DNA of 64,000 nucleotides from JAAXHF01 sp965242605 (GTDB lineage Bacteria; Desulfobacterota; Binatia; Bin18): contig CBDESS010000001.1 of NCBI GenBank assembly GCA_965242605.1, positions 496,001 through 560,000 of the forward strand. Direction: 5' to 3'. Positions 1 through 8,841 of this stretch are shown here, piece by piece. Position 1 is the first letter of the stretch. Every line of letters starts with the position of its first letter. The position numbers and the translations under genes were made by a program. Below the pieces are notes generated by a model. It was given only the letters and a program-made list of their open reading frames with translations, had not been told where the DNA came from and did not search any database.

Positions 1-1222
1 GCACCTCGCCCGGCGTGTCCAGACCCTCAAAAAAGACCGGCATGGGCCGTCGCACGCCGGCGCAGGTTTCACGGAAAGGTGCATCCACAGAGGATTGCCA
101 GTCCGCCCTGCCCTCCTTTTGCAGGACCGTGTCCAGGTGTTTGGACTGCCGATACAGACCTAGCACCAAGCTCCAACCGATCTGGAAAAAAGCGTGGAGT
201 TGGGTATCTTGCACCAAGCGGGCGGCTTGGACCGGGTCGCCCCAGGTCGCGTATTCAAGCCCGATATTCAGTACGTCATGCACCAGCTCAGCGCACCGGC
301 GGACCTCGCTCAACTCTCCGGTATCACACGCCTCGGCCATGACCACATGGTTGGTCAGATAGGCCAACTCCGCGCTCACCTGCTCCCGGATAGCCGGCTC
401 AACGGCCGCTAGGGCAGTCCCCAAAAAGGAGGGCGGTTCAGATACCAGGAGTGCGGCGTGGTCGGGCGCGCTCACCTCTTCCGTGTCGGCGAAGCGCAGC
501 GGCCTGGGCCCTGCCCGCCGGTATTGCTCGAGCCGCACCGTGTGGGGCGGGACGGTCCGAAAGAGCACCCGGGCCTGCTCAAAGTCGGGATAGCTCCGGT
601 CGGCCAGACGCGCCGTCCGCCAGCGCAGGGCTTCTTCTTCGAGCTGCGACTCCAGATCAAACAAGCTCTGCTCCAGGATATCGGTATAAAACCGATAATC
701 GAGAACCCGCAGCCGCTCCAGCAACAGGGCGACAATCGGCTCCTCGTCCCCGACAAAACGCAACAGGTACTGGTCGTCAAAGCTGAAATAGCGGTCGGGA
801 TGAAAATCGGGCGCGTCTTCAATATCGGCTTTACGCACCACCTCAAGGGAGTGCTTGACCAGCCACACCAGCAGCTCGACATCGGCCCGCAAGGCCCACT
901 CGGCCAGCTTGCCGCCGCCGGCCTCGTCCAGAAACATCAGCCAGCTCAGAATCCGCCCGGCATCCAAACGGTCCTTGCGCCAGCAATCGAGGTCCATCAT
1001 ATCCCGCACCTGCTCGGCCGAGGCCAGCCCCAGCAGCTCGACCGCGTCGGTCAGGCCGATCTCTTTGAGGGTGTATAGCAGGCTCTCGGACGACAGACTG
1101 CGGGCCAGGGCCAAGCTCTGGGGCGAGGCCAGAATGCGTTCCTGGCGACTTTTGGCCGGCAGGCCGCTGAGTTGGCTGAGCTGGTCGTGGAGCGCAGAAC
1201 GGGGTGTGGCGGGGGTAGCCAT
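1..1222 (-). CDS. DUF6178 family protein (3' end outside window)
   Basis: The minus frame is open from an ATG at 1222 to the window edge, about 407 codons with no stop, so the C-terminus is missing. The protein is soluble-looking and Leu/Glu-rich. It contains the segments LLYTLKEIGLTDAVELLGLA and DLDCWRKDRLDAGRILSWL near residues 50-95, ELEEEALRWRTARLAD-like text in the middle, and PVFFEGLDTPGE near the edge. These resemble DUF6178, a family of unknown function known mainly from deltaproteobacterial-type genomes. No catalytic motif, signal peptide or membrane segment is visible. The next gene upstream on this strand would begin beyond 1222, and the isocitrate-lyase-like gene ends at 1258, 35 bp away, so the two may be co-transcribed. 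The family call is from memory of its conserved segments; function is unknown. Confidence 0.72.
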   Translation of the reverse strand, partial: MATPATPRSALHDQLSQLSGLPAKSRQERILASPQSLALARSLSSESLLYTLKEIGLTDAVELLGLASAEQVRDMMDLDCWRKDRLDAGRILSWLMFLDEAGGGKLAEWALRADVELLVWLVKHSLEVVRKADIEDAPDFHPDRYFSFDDQYLLRFVGDEEPIVALLLERLRVLDYRFYTDILEQSLFDLESQLEEEALRWRTARLADRSYPDFEQARVLFRTVPPHTVRLEQYRRAGPRPLRFADTEEVSAPDHAALLVSEPPSFLGTALAAVEPAIREQVSAELAYLTNHVVMAEACDTGELSEVRRCAELVHDVLNIGLEYATWGDPVQAARLVQDTQLHAFFQIGWSLVLGLYRQSKHLDTVLQKEGRADWQSSVDAPFRETCAGVRRPMPVFFEGLDTPGEV

Positions 1223-1257
1223 GTGGACAGAAAGACACGCGGGCGAGGCGGCCGCCG

Positions 1258-2127
1258 CTACTTCCCGGTATACCGATCGATAAACTCGAGCGCCTGATCC
1301 CAGCCTAGCAGGCCGTTGACGAGATCGTTGAAGGACAGCATTTCGTGCCACAGCCCCTGGGTTGTGCCGGTCTCTTTGAGCGCGGCGTAGACCTGTTTCA
1401 TCTGGTAGGCGGCCGCCAACACCCCGGCGACCGGATAGATTGCAATCCGAAAGCCCATATCGGCTAGGTCCGGTGCCGGCAGGAAGGGGGTTTTGCCGCC
1501 CTCAACCATGTTGATCAGGAGCGGAAGTTCGGAGAAGCGCCGGCAGGCCGCCTCCATCTGCTTGACCGACTCAAAAGCCTCAAAAAACAGGCAGTCGGCC
1601 CCGGCTTCGAGAGAGGCGTCGGCCCGGGCCAGGGCATCGTCAAAGCCATTGACCGCAATGGCGTCAATGCGGGCGATAATCACGGTGTCGTCATGGCCGC
1701 GGTTCTCGACCGCGACCCGAATTTTTGTCGCGTGGTCTTCAGCCGACACTAGACGCTTGCCGCCCAAGTGGCCACACCGGCGGGGCAGGTCCTGATCCTC
1801 GATATGCAGTCCGGCAACGCCGACCCGTTCGTACTCCTGGACCATGCGCACAACGTTGAGCAGGCTGCCAAAGCCGGCCTCGGCGTCGGCGATCACCGGG
1901 ACACCCACCGCCCGACACACCCCTTCTAGTTGCATGACCATCTCGGTCAGGGTCCGCATCCCAAAATCTGGATAGCCGAGCGCCCCGGCCGACACCCCGC
2001 CGGAATAATACACCAGAGGAAAACCGGCCTCTTCAACCAGCCGGGCCGATATCACGTCATAGGCACCGGCCGCCATAAAGAGCCGGTCTTGGGCTAACAG
2101 CGCACGGAGCGATTTCGACTGGACCAT
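1258..2127 (-). CDS. Isocitrate lyase/PEP mutase superfamily enzyme
   Basis: A 289-residue TIM-barrel enzyme of the isocitrate lyase/PEP mutase superfamily, which makes or breaks C-C or C-P bonds in alpha-oxyacids using Mg2+. Visible features are the N-terminal AAGAYDVISARLVEEAGF, the barrel segment VIADAEAGFG, IHIEDQ-like GLHIEDQDLPRRCGH, and IIARIDA. The family signature K-[KR]-C-G-H appears as RRCGH, with Arg in place of the first Lys. The substrate could be methylisocitrate, oxaloacetate or a carboxyphosphonate, and the sequence does not decide between them. I chose the ATG at 2127 over an upstream in-frame start at 2256 because AAAGGAGGG lies just ahead of it and homology begins there. 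It follows the enoyl-CoA hydratase by 25 bp, suggesting one operon for CoA-ester or organic-acid catabolism. Confidence 0.85.
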   Translation of the reverse strand: MVQSKSLRALLAQDRLFMAAGAYDVISARLVEEAGFPLVYYSGGVSAGALGYPDFGMRTLTEMVMQLEGVCRAVGVPVIADAEAGFGSLLNVVRMVQEYERVGVAGLHIEDQDLPRRCGHLGGKRLVSAEDHATKIRVAVENRGHDDTVIIARIDAIAVNGFDDALARADASLEAGADCLFFEAFESVKQMEAACRRFSELPLLINMVEGGKTPFLPAPDLADMGFRIAIYPVAGVLAAAYQMKQVYAALKETGTTQGLWHEMLSFNDLVNGLLGWDQALEFIDRYTGK

Positions 2128-2152
2128 GTGGTTTCGCCCTCCTTTCGGGTGC

Positions 2153-2959
2153 TCAGCGGTTGGCAAACACCGGCTCACGTTTGTCACGAAAAGCGGCCAC
2201 CGCCTCACGCATGTCGTCTCCCAGCATACAGGCCAAGCCCAGATGGGCGTCGGCATAGGTAATATCGCCAGCCTTATTGGTCGTCAGTGCCTTGAAAAAC
2301 TCCTTGGTCCGGCGCAGGGCCATAGGCGGTTTGTTGAGGAGTTTGTCGGCCAAAGCCCGGACCGCTCCGGGTAGCCGATCTGGCGGGACGACCTGGTTGA
2401 CCAAGCCGACTTCCAGGGCTTCCTCGGCCGTCAGTTCGTCACAGGTCATAATGAGTTCTTTGGCCTTGGCCATGCCGATGAGATTAATCATGCGGGTAAT
2501 CGATCCCCACATATACGGCCCGCCGAGCCGGACTTCGGGCAGCCACAGGCGGGCCCCGCTGGCCGCAATCCGAAAGTCACAGGCCATGGCCAGCGAGACG
2601 CCGCCGCCCACCGCAAAGCCGTTCACGGCCGCAATGCTGATCTGGTCCAGACGCTCCCACTCGTCCATGACCCGCCAGCCGAGTTTGGCCATCCGCAGCC
2701 GGGCGGTGTCGGTCAGTCGGGCCTGGGTCTCGGCCTTGGACCCGGCCGCCAGGGCGTCCATATCGGCCCCGACGCTGAACGACCGGCCGTGGCCAGTCAG
2801 AACCACTATTCGCGAGTCTTCGTCCTCCTGGAGCTCGTAGGCAATCGCCAGGAACTCGCGCAGGACCTGCTCGTTGAGCGGATTCAGCTTTTCCGGGCGG
2901 TTGAAACCAACCGTCACAATCGGCCCTGAGCGCTCGAGCGTAAAGGTTTCGTATGCCAT
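2153..2959 (-). CDS. Enoyl-CoA hydratase/isomerase family protein
   Basis: A 268-residue crotonase-fold protein. Crotonases act on acyl-CoA thioesters, stabilising an enolate in an oxyanion hole. The N-terminus has FNRPEKLNPLN. The first oxyanion-hole loop, GRSFSVGADMDAL, is near residue 65 and the second, AVNGFAVGGGVSLAMACDFRI, is near 115. Position 137-145 (LPEVRLGGPYMWG) is where classical hydratases carry a catalytic Glu; a Glu is present in LPEVRLG, so hydratase activity is possible but isomerase or lyase activity is not excluded. The ATG at 2959 is preceded by GAGGAGG, which favours it over the upstream in-frame start at 3073. It lies between the SDR gene and the isocitrate-lyase-like gene on the same strand, consistent with a small degradation operon. 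Confidence 0.88.
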   Translation of the reverse strand: MAYETFTLERSGPIVTVGFNRPEKLNPLNEQVLREFLAIAYELQEDEDSRIVVLTGHGRSFSVGADMDALAAGSKAETQARLTDTARLRMAKLGWRVMDEWERLDQISIAAVNGFAVGGGVSLAMACDFRIAASGARLWLPEVRLGGPYMWGSITRMINLIGMAKAKELIMTCDELTAEEALEVGLVNQVVPPDRLPGAVRALADKLLNKPPMALRRTKEFFKALTTNKAGDITYADAHLGLACMLGDDMREAVAAFRDKREPVFANR

Positions 2960-3047
2960 GCGCGCTTCCTCCTCGGGCTCCGGTCTGCCGGATGCCTCAA
3001 CAGTAGCCCGTCCGGTCTGCCGGGCGGAGCGGTCAGGGTGAGCCACC

Positions 3048-3788
3048 TTATTGGGCGGTGTACCCGCCATCAATCACCAGCTCGGTCCCCGTCACAAATG
3101 AAGATTCGTCGCTGGCCAGATACACCACACCATAAGCAATATCGGTGGCGGTCGCCAGCCGGCCCAGCGGGTGCGTCTGGCGCACCGCCTGGAGCGCTTC
3201 GGGGTTGAGCACATCAAGCATAGCGGTATCGACCCCGCCCGGATGGACCGAATTGACCCGGATATTATCCTTGGCGCACTCAATCGCGGTGGCTTTGGTC
3301 AGCAGGCGGACCGCCCCCTTTGTCCCGTGGTAGGCGGTGGCCATGCCAGCCCCAATCAGACCGGCAATGGAGGAAATGTTGATAATCGAGCCGCCCCCGG
3401 ACCGGCGCATGGCCGGAACGGCGTATTTCATGCCCAGAAACACCCCGGTCTGATTGATGGCAATGACCCGATTCCACAACTCCAGGTCGGTTTCTTCCAG
3501 TTTTTCGACCGGAAAGACCCCGGCGTTATTGACCAGAATATCGAGCCTGCCATAGGTGGCGAGCGCCGTCTCAACCGCCGCCTGCCAGTCATCTTCGCGG
3601 GTGACATCAAGCTTCACGCCGGTCGCCTGTCCGCCGAGCGCGTCCGCCACCCGGCCCTGCTCTTCGAGCAAAATGTCGCCGAGCACAACGTTTGCCCCTT
3701 CCGCCGCAAACAGCCGCGCCTCGGCTTCTCCCTGTCCGCGCGCCGCCCCAGAAATCAGACCAACTTTTCCCTCAAGTCGTCCAGCCAT
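3048..3788 (-). CDS. SDR family NAD(P)-dependent oxidoreductase
   Basis: A 246-residue classical short-chain dehydrogenase. It shows the cofactor loop ISGAARGQGEAEA (residues about 13-25), LDVTREDDW, the NNAG motif (about 86), the catalytic Ser in INISSIAGL (about 138), the YHGTK active-site pair (Tyr/Lys about 151-155) and the PGGVDTAM loop. The C-terminus FVTGTELVIDGGYTAQ is typical of glucose- or cyclopentanol-dehydrogenase-like members. Substrate cannot be read from the sequence; the neighbours suggest a 3-hydroxyacyl or alicyclic alcohol. The start at 3788 has GGGAGAAAGGAG upstream. It is probably the first gene of the minus-strand group that continues into the crotonase. Confidence 0.9.
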   Translation of the reverse strand: MAGRLEGKVGLISGAARGQGEAEARLFAAEGANVVLGDILLEEQGRVADALGGQATGVKLDVTREDDWQAAVETALATYGRLDILVNNAGVFPVEKLEETDLELWNRVIAINQTGVFLGMKYAVPAMRRSGGGSIINISSIAGLIGAGMATAYHGTKGAVRLLTKATAIECAKDNIRVNSVHPGGVDTAMLDVLNPEALQAVRQTHPLGRLATATDIAYGVVYLASDESSFVTGTELVIDGGYTAQ

Positions 3789-3905
3789 ACGCCCTGCTCC
3801 TTTCTCCCTGAACTATAGCAGACAGAGCCAGGGGCGTAAAATGTGGCCCTCTGCCAGCGGTCCGGTTGGCGAGCCAAGGCTGTCAGAGTATGGTGAGAGA
3901 GCAGG

Positions 3906-4142
3906 ATGAGTCTTGAACTGGTCGGGGTCTTCATCGCTATCGTGGCCGTTGGTCTGACCGGCATGATCCTGACCGGCCAGCGGACTATCCCTGCCGACTT
4001 GGCTACCCAACGCCGGGAGTTTGGCAAGCGGTTCACCGCCATTGAGAAGCAGCAAACTGAACTGCGCGAACGCATGGCGCATCTTGAAGGCTTACTTGAC
4101 GGATTACGCGAGGCTATCGCCATACAGCGGGGTGTCGCCTGA
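3906..4142 (+). CDS. Small membrane protein with coiled coil
   Basis: A 78-residue protein with one N-terminal membrane helix (LVGVFIAIVAVGLTGMIL, residues about 5-22) followed by an amphipathic, charged stretch rich in Glu, Arg and Leu (about 35-72) that should form a coiled coil. GAGAGAGCAGG lies just ahead of the ATG. Similar short helix-plus-coiled-coil proteins occur in many bacteria without assigned function. It is divergent from the SDR gene, with 117 bp between the two starts. No partner is evident. Confidence 0.6.
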   Translation: MSLELVGVFIAIVAVGLTGMILTGQRTIPADLATQRREFGKRFTAIEKQQTELRERMAHLEGLLDGLREAIAIQRGVA

Positions 4143-4144
4143 GA

Positions 4145-4281
4145 ACGTTGGCAGGAAGCCAACTACCCTCCCACCCCGCCACATACCGCAGCCTTGTACT
4201 ACTCTCGCGAGAGTCATCTCAGTCTATCGGAGTTGCCCAGATTCGCAGGGTCTGAGCCAGACACCCGCTTGACTCCCTACC
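4145..4281. other. Short gap with hairpin and palindrome
   Basis: The gap after the small membrane gene holds a 6-bp stem at 4145-4161 (GTTGGC ... GCCAAC) and a perfect 14-bp palindrome at 4201-4214 (ACTCTCGCGAGAGT). Neither is followed by a T-run, so neither is a convincing intrinsic terminator. The palindrome could be a protein-binding site; nothing adjacent identifies the protein. Confidence 0.35.
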
Positions 4282-4671
4282 ATGCAAGAGTGCTATGGAA
4301 TTCTTAAGCTGCAAAGAACAGGAGGATGTATTGACGGAGGCGTTTTTGCAAATAATCCTGCCCTCTGCGCCTACGCAGAAGCGCGCAACCTTACGGAGGA
4401 CAAGGAGGGTAGTTGGGTTCCTGCCAAGGAGGGCGAGCAGAGGCCTACCGCAAAGAACATGTTCATGCTGAGTTTAGGGACGGGAAAAATCAAAAAACAA
4501 CCCTATTACCACAGAGATGCGGAGGACTGGGACTTGGTTGATTGGTTGGAGCCCGTCCTGGACATAATCAGGTCAGGAGCCGCTGAGACAATTCATTACC
4601 AACTTGAACAGATTTTTAAGTCTGTTGACAGATCCGATTACTACATAATGAATCAAAACTCGATACTATAA
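4282..4671 (+). pseudogene. Patatin-like phospholipase fragment
   Basis: A 129-residue open frame containing the middle-to-late part of a patatin domain. The segment IDGGVFANNPALCAYAEA carries the DGG motif whose Asp belongs to the Ser-Asp dyad, followed by MLSLGTG. The oxyanion loop (GGGxRG) and nucleophile elbow (GxSxG), normally about 150-200 residues earlier, are absent from all frames of the short gap upstream, and the frame stops where full-length proteins continue. It is therefore truncated at both ends. Base composition is visibly lower in GC than the neighbours. Patatins include anti-phage effectors (CapV in CBASS), but no cyclase or other defence partner is present here, so that origin is speculation. 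Confidence 0.65.
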
Positions 4672-4750
4672 TTGAGAAGATTCGTTCTCCTGAACCGGAT
4701 GGTTCAAGATAGGGAGAAACATCTGTCATCTATCCCTGTCCTCCCTACCT

Positions 4751-5503
4751 TCATCGCTCCGCGGGAGACGACGCGGCTTTTGTCCCGTTCCTCTCCCTTA
4801 TGTTCAGGACCACGGCCGGCAGGACGGCCAGGTCGTCATAGTCGGCCTGTGCACTGCTCTGGGTGATGTCCGAATCGGTCAGAATCGCCACCCCCTGGAC
4901 CTGCCCCGGGGCAAAGCCAAAAAGCTTTTTGTAGTCCTCATAGAAATTGACCGTTTCCTGACGCCACTCCGGACTGTCGGACAGACCGCTCTGGAGGACA
5001 ACAACCTTGGCCCGCCAATACGTCGGGCTGGTAAACGCGCTGCCCACCGGCTGGGTTGCGCTCCAGACGTATTTGATGACGCGGGGCATAATACGGCTGT
5101 CAAACACCACATACACCCCCGCGGCCGAGTCATTGGTCGCTTTGGCGCGCTCGTCTCCACCGGTCGGCAGCCGGCCGACCCGCCAGCGCCAGCGCAGCAG
5201 CGGGTAGCGCTCCGGCCCAAACGTTTTGGTTAGACCGATCTGGGCGTCCTGGCCCTTGGCCGAGGCGCGCAGAAAACGGTTGCCGGCCTCCTCTGCCATG
5301 ACCGTGTACATCGCCCGCGCCTCCGCCTCATCGCTCCGCGCCTGCCAGCGGCTCGGAAATGTGCCAACCGCTTCCTGTTCAAAGGTCTCCTCCAGCACCG
5401 GTCGCTGCTGGGCTACCGGCTGTCCAGCCGCGCGTGGCGCACCGCCGAACACCACACCGCACAAGACAATCACCATCGCCCATCGCATCAGTTTGTTGTC
5501 CAT
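4751..5503 (-). CDS. DUF3047 domain protein, exported
   Basis: A 250-residue protein starting at the ATG at 5503, which has GGAGGG ahead of it; a longer in-frame reading to 5812 is not supported. Residues about 5-28 form a signal peptide ending near AAG-QP. The mature part contains FPSRWQARSD, LLRWRWRVGRLPTGGDER, DSAAGVYVVFD, IKYVWSATQPVG, EDYKKLFG and VAILTDSDITQSSAQADYDDL, matching DUF3047, a secreted beta-sandwich family of unknown function. On this strand a CATAAT at about 5532-5537 could be a -10 element. The gene is divergent from dacB across about 300 bp. Confidence 0.85.
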   Translation of the reverse strand: MDNKLMRWAMVIVLCGVVFGGAPRAAGQPVAQQRPVLEETFEQEAVGTFPSRWQARSDEAEARAMYTVMAEEAGNRFLRASAKGQDAQIGLTKTFGPERYPLLRWRWRVGRLPTGGDERAKATNDSAAGVYVVFDSRIMPRVIKYVWSATQPVGSAFTSPTYWRAKVVVLQSGLSDSPEWRQETVNFYEDYKKLFGFAPGQVQGVAILTDSDITQSSAQADYDDLAVLPAVVLNIRERNGTKAASSPAER

Positions 5504-5626
5504 GCCCTCCAAGCGTTCCTGCAGCCGGCTATTATGACACGGATGGAACACAGGCGCGAGGACCGGACCGCATGGACAAGGCAGGATGGACAGGGAACAA
5601 TGTTCTCGGCTTTGAAAAGGAGCGGT

Positions 5627-5791
5627 ATGACACGGGAGCGGACCCTCTGCAAACGATTGTGCTGGGAGCGAACTGCTGCTGCCGGCCTCGGAGCACCTGC
5701 CGAGGCAGTCGCCCAGACGGTCATGCAGCACACCGGGACGGCCTTGATTGACCATGTGCGCCTCAATATCATCGCCCGTCGGCTCAGCTGA
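5627..5791 (+). CDS. Possible small protein upstream of dacB
   Basis: A 54-codon frame whose ATG at 5627 follows a good ribosome site (AAAAGGAGCGGT). It encodes a short Ala/Arg-rich product with MQHTGTALIDHVRLNIIARR near the end and stops 19 bp before dacB. It matches no family I know. The strong ribosome site is the only support; otherwise the 307-bp gap between the DUF3047 and dacB starts holds nothing recognisable. Confidence 0.25.
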   Translation: MTRERTLCKRLCWERTAAAGLGAPAEAVAQTVMQHTGTALIDHVRLNIIARRLS

Positions 5792-5810
5792 GCCAGCCCC
5801 ACCGTCAGCC

Positions 5811-7277
5811 ATGAAGACGGCCCGGCCCCTGCTGGCCCTGGTCCTGACAAGTCTGGTGCTGCTTGGCCCTCGCGCCGACGCGGCACCGATCGACGCCCTG
5901 GCCCGTCGCTACCGGCTCAACTCCGCCGATATTGGCGCTATCGTCTTTGATCCCGCTCAGGCCATAGTCCTGGAAGCCCACTTGGCCGACATCCCCCGCA
6001 TCCCGGCCTCTACAACAAAAATTGTCGTCGCCCTGGCCGCCCTCCGCCTGCTGGGAACCGAGTATCGATTTACCACCAGCCTGTTGCGAGACGGCGCGAT
6101 CCACAACGGCAGCCTGCACGGAGACATGTATCTGCGAGGCGGTGGGGACCCGTCCCTGTCGAGCGACGATCTGCACCACTTTGCGGCAGCGCTCAAAGAT
6201 TCTGGCATTAGGCGCGTAGCCGGCCGCTTTGTGTTTGACGACAGTTTTTTGCCGTCCACCCCCGCTATCAACGACCGGCAGCCGGTCGCCGCAGCGTATA
6301 ATCCCAGCCTCAGCGCGCTGTCCCTCAACTACAACCGCGTTCAACTCCAGTGGCGGCATACCGCCGGCAGTCCAGACTTTCAGACCAAGGTCTGGTCGCC
6401 GGCCGACAGCGGCAGCCTACCGGTCGGCGCTATCCAGACCGACCCTCAGCAGCCGGGAGGCGACCCCCGCATGAGGTTTCTTCACTCCGCCGCACCGCTT
6501 GACCGCTGGCTGCTGTCCCGCCACCTGCCGCCCCACGGCTGGGAGACCCTGCCGGTTCGGACAGACCCGGGCCGCATCACTGCCCTCATCTTTCGCACTG
6601 TGTGCCATAACAACGGCATTGCGCTGCCTCTTCCACAGGCGGGCCTGACACCCCGCCACACCCGCCCGGTGTACACCCATGCGAGCCCGCCCCTCTCACA
6701 GCTTATTGCCGGCACCCTGCGCCACAGCAATAATCTTTCGGCAGAACTGATCGGCCAAGTGGCCAGTCGGCATCTGCTCGGCCGCCCCGTCACGCTCCAC
6801 GGATCGGCCGCAGCCCTGGCCGCCTGGTATCGTCAGCGGCTACCGGACACCGACTGGCGGACATTCATCAGCCACAACCACTCCGGCCTGAGCAGCCGCT
6901 CGCGACACACCCCCCGTCAACTGGCCGCCATTCTCGGCTATGGCTGGCGGCTGGCCACAACACGGACGCCTGGAGCCAACTTTGCGGAACTGCTCCCGGC
7001 AAGCGACTGGACCAGGGCCGACGGACAGAGGCGGGAGAGCGTCAGGGCAAAATCCGGTACAATGCACTACGCCGCCGGCCTAGCCGGCTACCTGCTCAGC
7101 CGCAGCGGCCGACGGCTGGGCTTTGTCATTCTGCTGACCGATTTTGCCCGGCGCGCCGCCCTTGACGCCGCGTTTGACCCCCGTGTTGCTATTGACCCAC
7201 CCGAAGCCAGCGCCTGGACCAGACGGGCCAGACGGTTCAGACGTGCGCTGGTCAAGGTCTGGCTTGAGCGCTACTGA
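5811..7277 (+). CDS. dacB: D-alanyl-D-alanine carboxypeptidase/endopeptidase (PBP4 type)
   Basis: A 488-residue periplasmic class C penicillin-binding protein that trims or cleaves peptidoglycan cross-links. A signal peptide occupies about residues 1-25. The three active-site motifs are visible: SxxK as STTK (Ser67, Lys70), SxN as SNN (about 306, in HSNNLSAEL), and KTG as KSG (about 414, in VRAKSGTMHYAAGLAGYL). The long insertion between SxxK and SxN is typical of PBP4. Length matches the family (about 480). The start at 5811 is chosen over an in-frame one at 5748 because the signal peptide begins there. The downstream gene is separated by 64 bp. Confidence 0.92.
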   Translation: MKTARPLLALVLTSLVLLGPRADAAPIDALARRYRLNSADIGAIVFDPAQAIVLEAHLADIPRIPASTTKIVVALAALRLLGTEYRFTTSLLRDGAIHNGSLHGDMYLRGGGDPSLSSDDLHHFAAALKDSGIRRVAGRFVFDDSFLPSTPAINDRQPVAAAYNPSLSALSLNYNRVQLQWRHTAGSPDFQTKVWSPADSGSLPVGAIQTDPQQPGGDPRMRFLHSAAPLDRWLLSRHLPPHGWETLPVRTDPGRITALIFRTVCHNNGIALPLPQAGLTPRHTRPVYTHASPPLSQLIAGTLRHSNNLSAELIGQVASRHLLGRPVTLHGSAAALAAWYRQRLPDTDWRTFISHNHSGLSSRSRHTPRQLAAILGYGWRLATTRTPGANFAELLPASDWTRADGQRRESVRAKSGTMHYAAGLAGYLLSRSGRRLGFVILLTDFARRAALDAAFDPRVAIDPPEASAWTRRARRFRRALVKVWLERY

Positions 7278-7341
7278 TTCACTGTCCGGTTTCACCCCTC
7301 AGCCTTGACAGCCCCCCAAGCCCTTTGCTCTGCTAAGGCCC

Positions 7342-7613
7342 ATGTCACAGCGCAAGGGCGTCACCTCACTGACCGGCCAGATCATCGCCATCCGGACCGC
7401 CCTGAAACGCGAACTGGGGCACCGGGTACGACCGAAAATTGAGCCAGTCCGGGCCGTCCTCAGAGAAATCGCTCAAGACAAACCGCTGGTGGAAAGTTCT
7501 GCAGCAGACAGATTGACCGCCTGCTGGCCAGAGAGGCCGACAATGTGGAGATGATGACCCTGATTGCCGCCGGCCCCGATGTCATCAAAGAGACCCAGCA
7601 GACCCACCATTAG
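7342..7613 (+). pseudogene. Small gene with apparent one-base deletion
   Basis: The frame from ATG 7342 runs with plausible charged, helical sequence up to LREIAQDKPLVE and then degenerates. One base later a second frame continues with KFCSRQIDRLLAREADN and VEMMTLIAAGPDVIKETQQ to a TAG at 7611-7613. The switch falls at GTGGAAAGTTC around 7489-7497; adding one A to the AAA run would give a single 90-residue protein. This may be a real frameshift or a homopolymer base-call error. I do not recognise the family. It sits between dacB and the MoxR gene. Confidence 0.45.
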
Positions 7614-7706
7614 CGCAGGTTTTGCGATCTTTGACTTTCTCCCGTACAGGCATCGCGGCCCCTCACACGCATTGTCCCTCCCGGCCTGATCTGCTAAGCC
7701 TGAGGA

Positions 7707-8825
7707 GTGAGCCCGCAAGACAAACTCGACGCGATCCGCCAAGAACTCCAGCACATCTTTCTGGAACGCGCCGAGCTGATTGACGGCGCGCTGGCCGCCC
7801 TGCTGTCCTCCCAACACGTCCTGATTATCGGCCCGCCGGGCACGGCCAAGTCCATGCTGGCCGACGCGCTGTGTCGGCGGATTACCGGCGGGACCTATTT
7901 CCAGTGGCTGCTGACCAAATTCACCACCCCCGAAGAGCTGTTTGGCGCGGTCAGCCTCAAAGCTCTGGAAGCCGACGACTACCGGCGGGTGACAGACCAT
8001 AAACTGCCCCAGGCCCAGATCGCCTTTCTGGACGAGGTGTTCAAGGCCAGCTCGTCCATCCTGAACGCCATTCTGACCATTATCAACGAACGCCTCTTCT
8101 ACAACGGGCGAGAGATTGTGTCCGTCCCTCTCCTCAGCCTGTTTGGTGCCAGCAACGAGCTGCCCGAGGATGACGAGCTGTTGGCCCTGTACGACCGTTT
8201 CCTGCTCCGCTTTGTGGCTACCTACATCAGCGAAGACTTCCGTTTCCTCAAAATGTTGCAGACCTCCCCCCCGGCCCGGTCCACCACCGTGAGCCTAGAC
8301 GAACTGCGCCAGATGCAGGCCGAGGTCCGGGTCGTTCGTGTCCCCGACGCCGTGCTGAGCGTCTTGGCCGGTATTCGCCGCGAGTTGAACAAGAAAAACA
8401 TCATCGCCTCCGACCGGCGCTACCGCCAGAGTTTATCCCTCCTCCAAGCTCTGGCCTATCTGAACGGCCGCCCCACGGTAGGCGAAGCAGACCTGTTTTT
8501 TCTGGAACATGTGCTGTGGAAAGAGCCTTCGGAGCGGGGTGCGGTCCGCGCCGTCATCCAGAGTTTGATCCACGGCTATGAGGACACCGTGCGAGAGCTG
8601 TTGTTTCAAACCCGCGAGCTGCGCGATTATGCCGAACGGGAGTGGGACAACGAAGAACAACGCGCCCGAGCGGTGATTGAAGCCCATACCAAGATTCGCC
8701 GCATCCTGGCCCAGGTTGAAGAGATCGGCCAACAGGCCCAGCAGGGCGGGCGTCCGCTCGATACAGTCGTCGCCATCCGCCAAGAGATTGAGGGCATTCA
8801 GCAACAACTGCTCGGGAAAATATAG
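7707..8825 (+). CDS. ravA: MoxR-family AAA+ ATPase, RavA-like
   Basis: A 372-residue AAA+ ATPase. Walker A is GPPGTAKS (about residues 44-51), the Walker B segment is IAFLDEVFKASSSILNAIL (about 107-125), and sensor 1 is LFGASNELPEDDELLALYDRF. The sequence after Walker A (FTTPEELFGAVSLKAL) is typical of RavA rather than other MoxR groups. RavA works with the VWA protein ViaA as a chaperone-like pair acting on metabolic or membrane complexes. The start is taken as GTG at 7707; the ribosome site is poorly spaced, so a slightly different start is possible. The C-terminal third, after about residue 280, is helical and charged. The VWA gene follows 16 bp downstream, supporting the pairing. Confidence 0.85.
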   Translation: MSPQDKLDAIRQELQHIFLERAELIDGALAALLSSQHVLIIGPPGTAKSMLADALCRRITGGTYFQWLLTKFTTPEELFGAVSLKALEADDYRRVTDHKLPQAQIAFLDEVFKASSSILNAILTIINERLFYNGREIVSVPLLSLFGASNELPEDDELLALYDRFLLRFVATYISEDFRFLKMLQTSPPARSTTVSLDELRQMQAEVRVVRVPDAVLSVLAGIRRELNKKNIIASDRRYRQSLSLLQALAYLNGRPTVGEADLFFLEHVLWKEPSERGAVRAVIQSLIHGYEDTVRELLFQTRELRDYAEREWDNEEQRARAVIEAHTKIRRILAQVEEIGQQAQQGGRPLDTVVAIRQEIEGIQQQLLGKI

Positions 8826-8841
8826 GCACGTACCTACGCCC

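Noticed and set aside
4672..4866. Short plus frame after the patatin fragment
   Set aside because: No start codon with ribosome site and no coherent sequence; lies over the 3' end of the DUF3047 gene.
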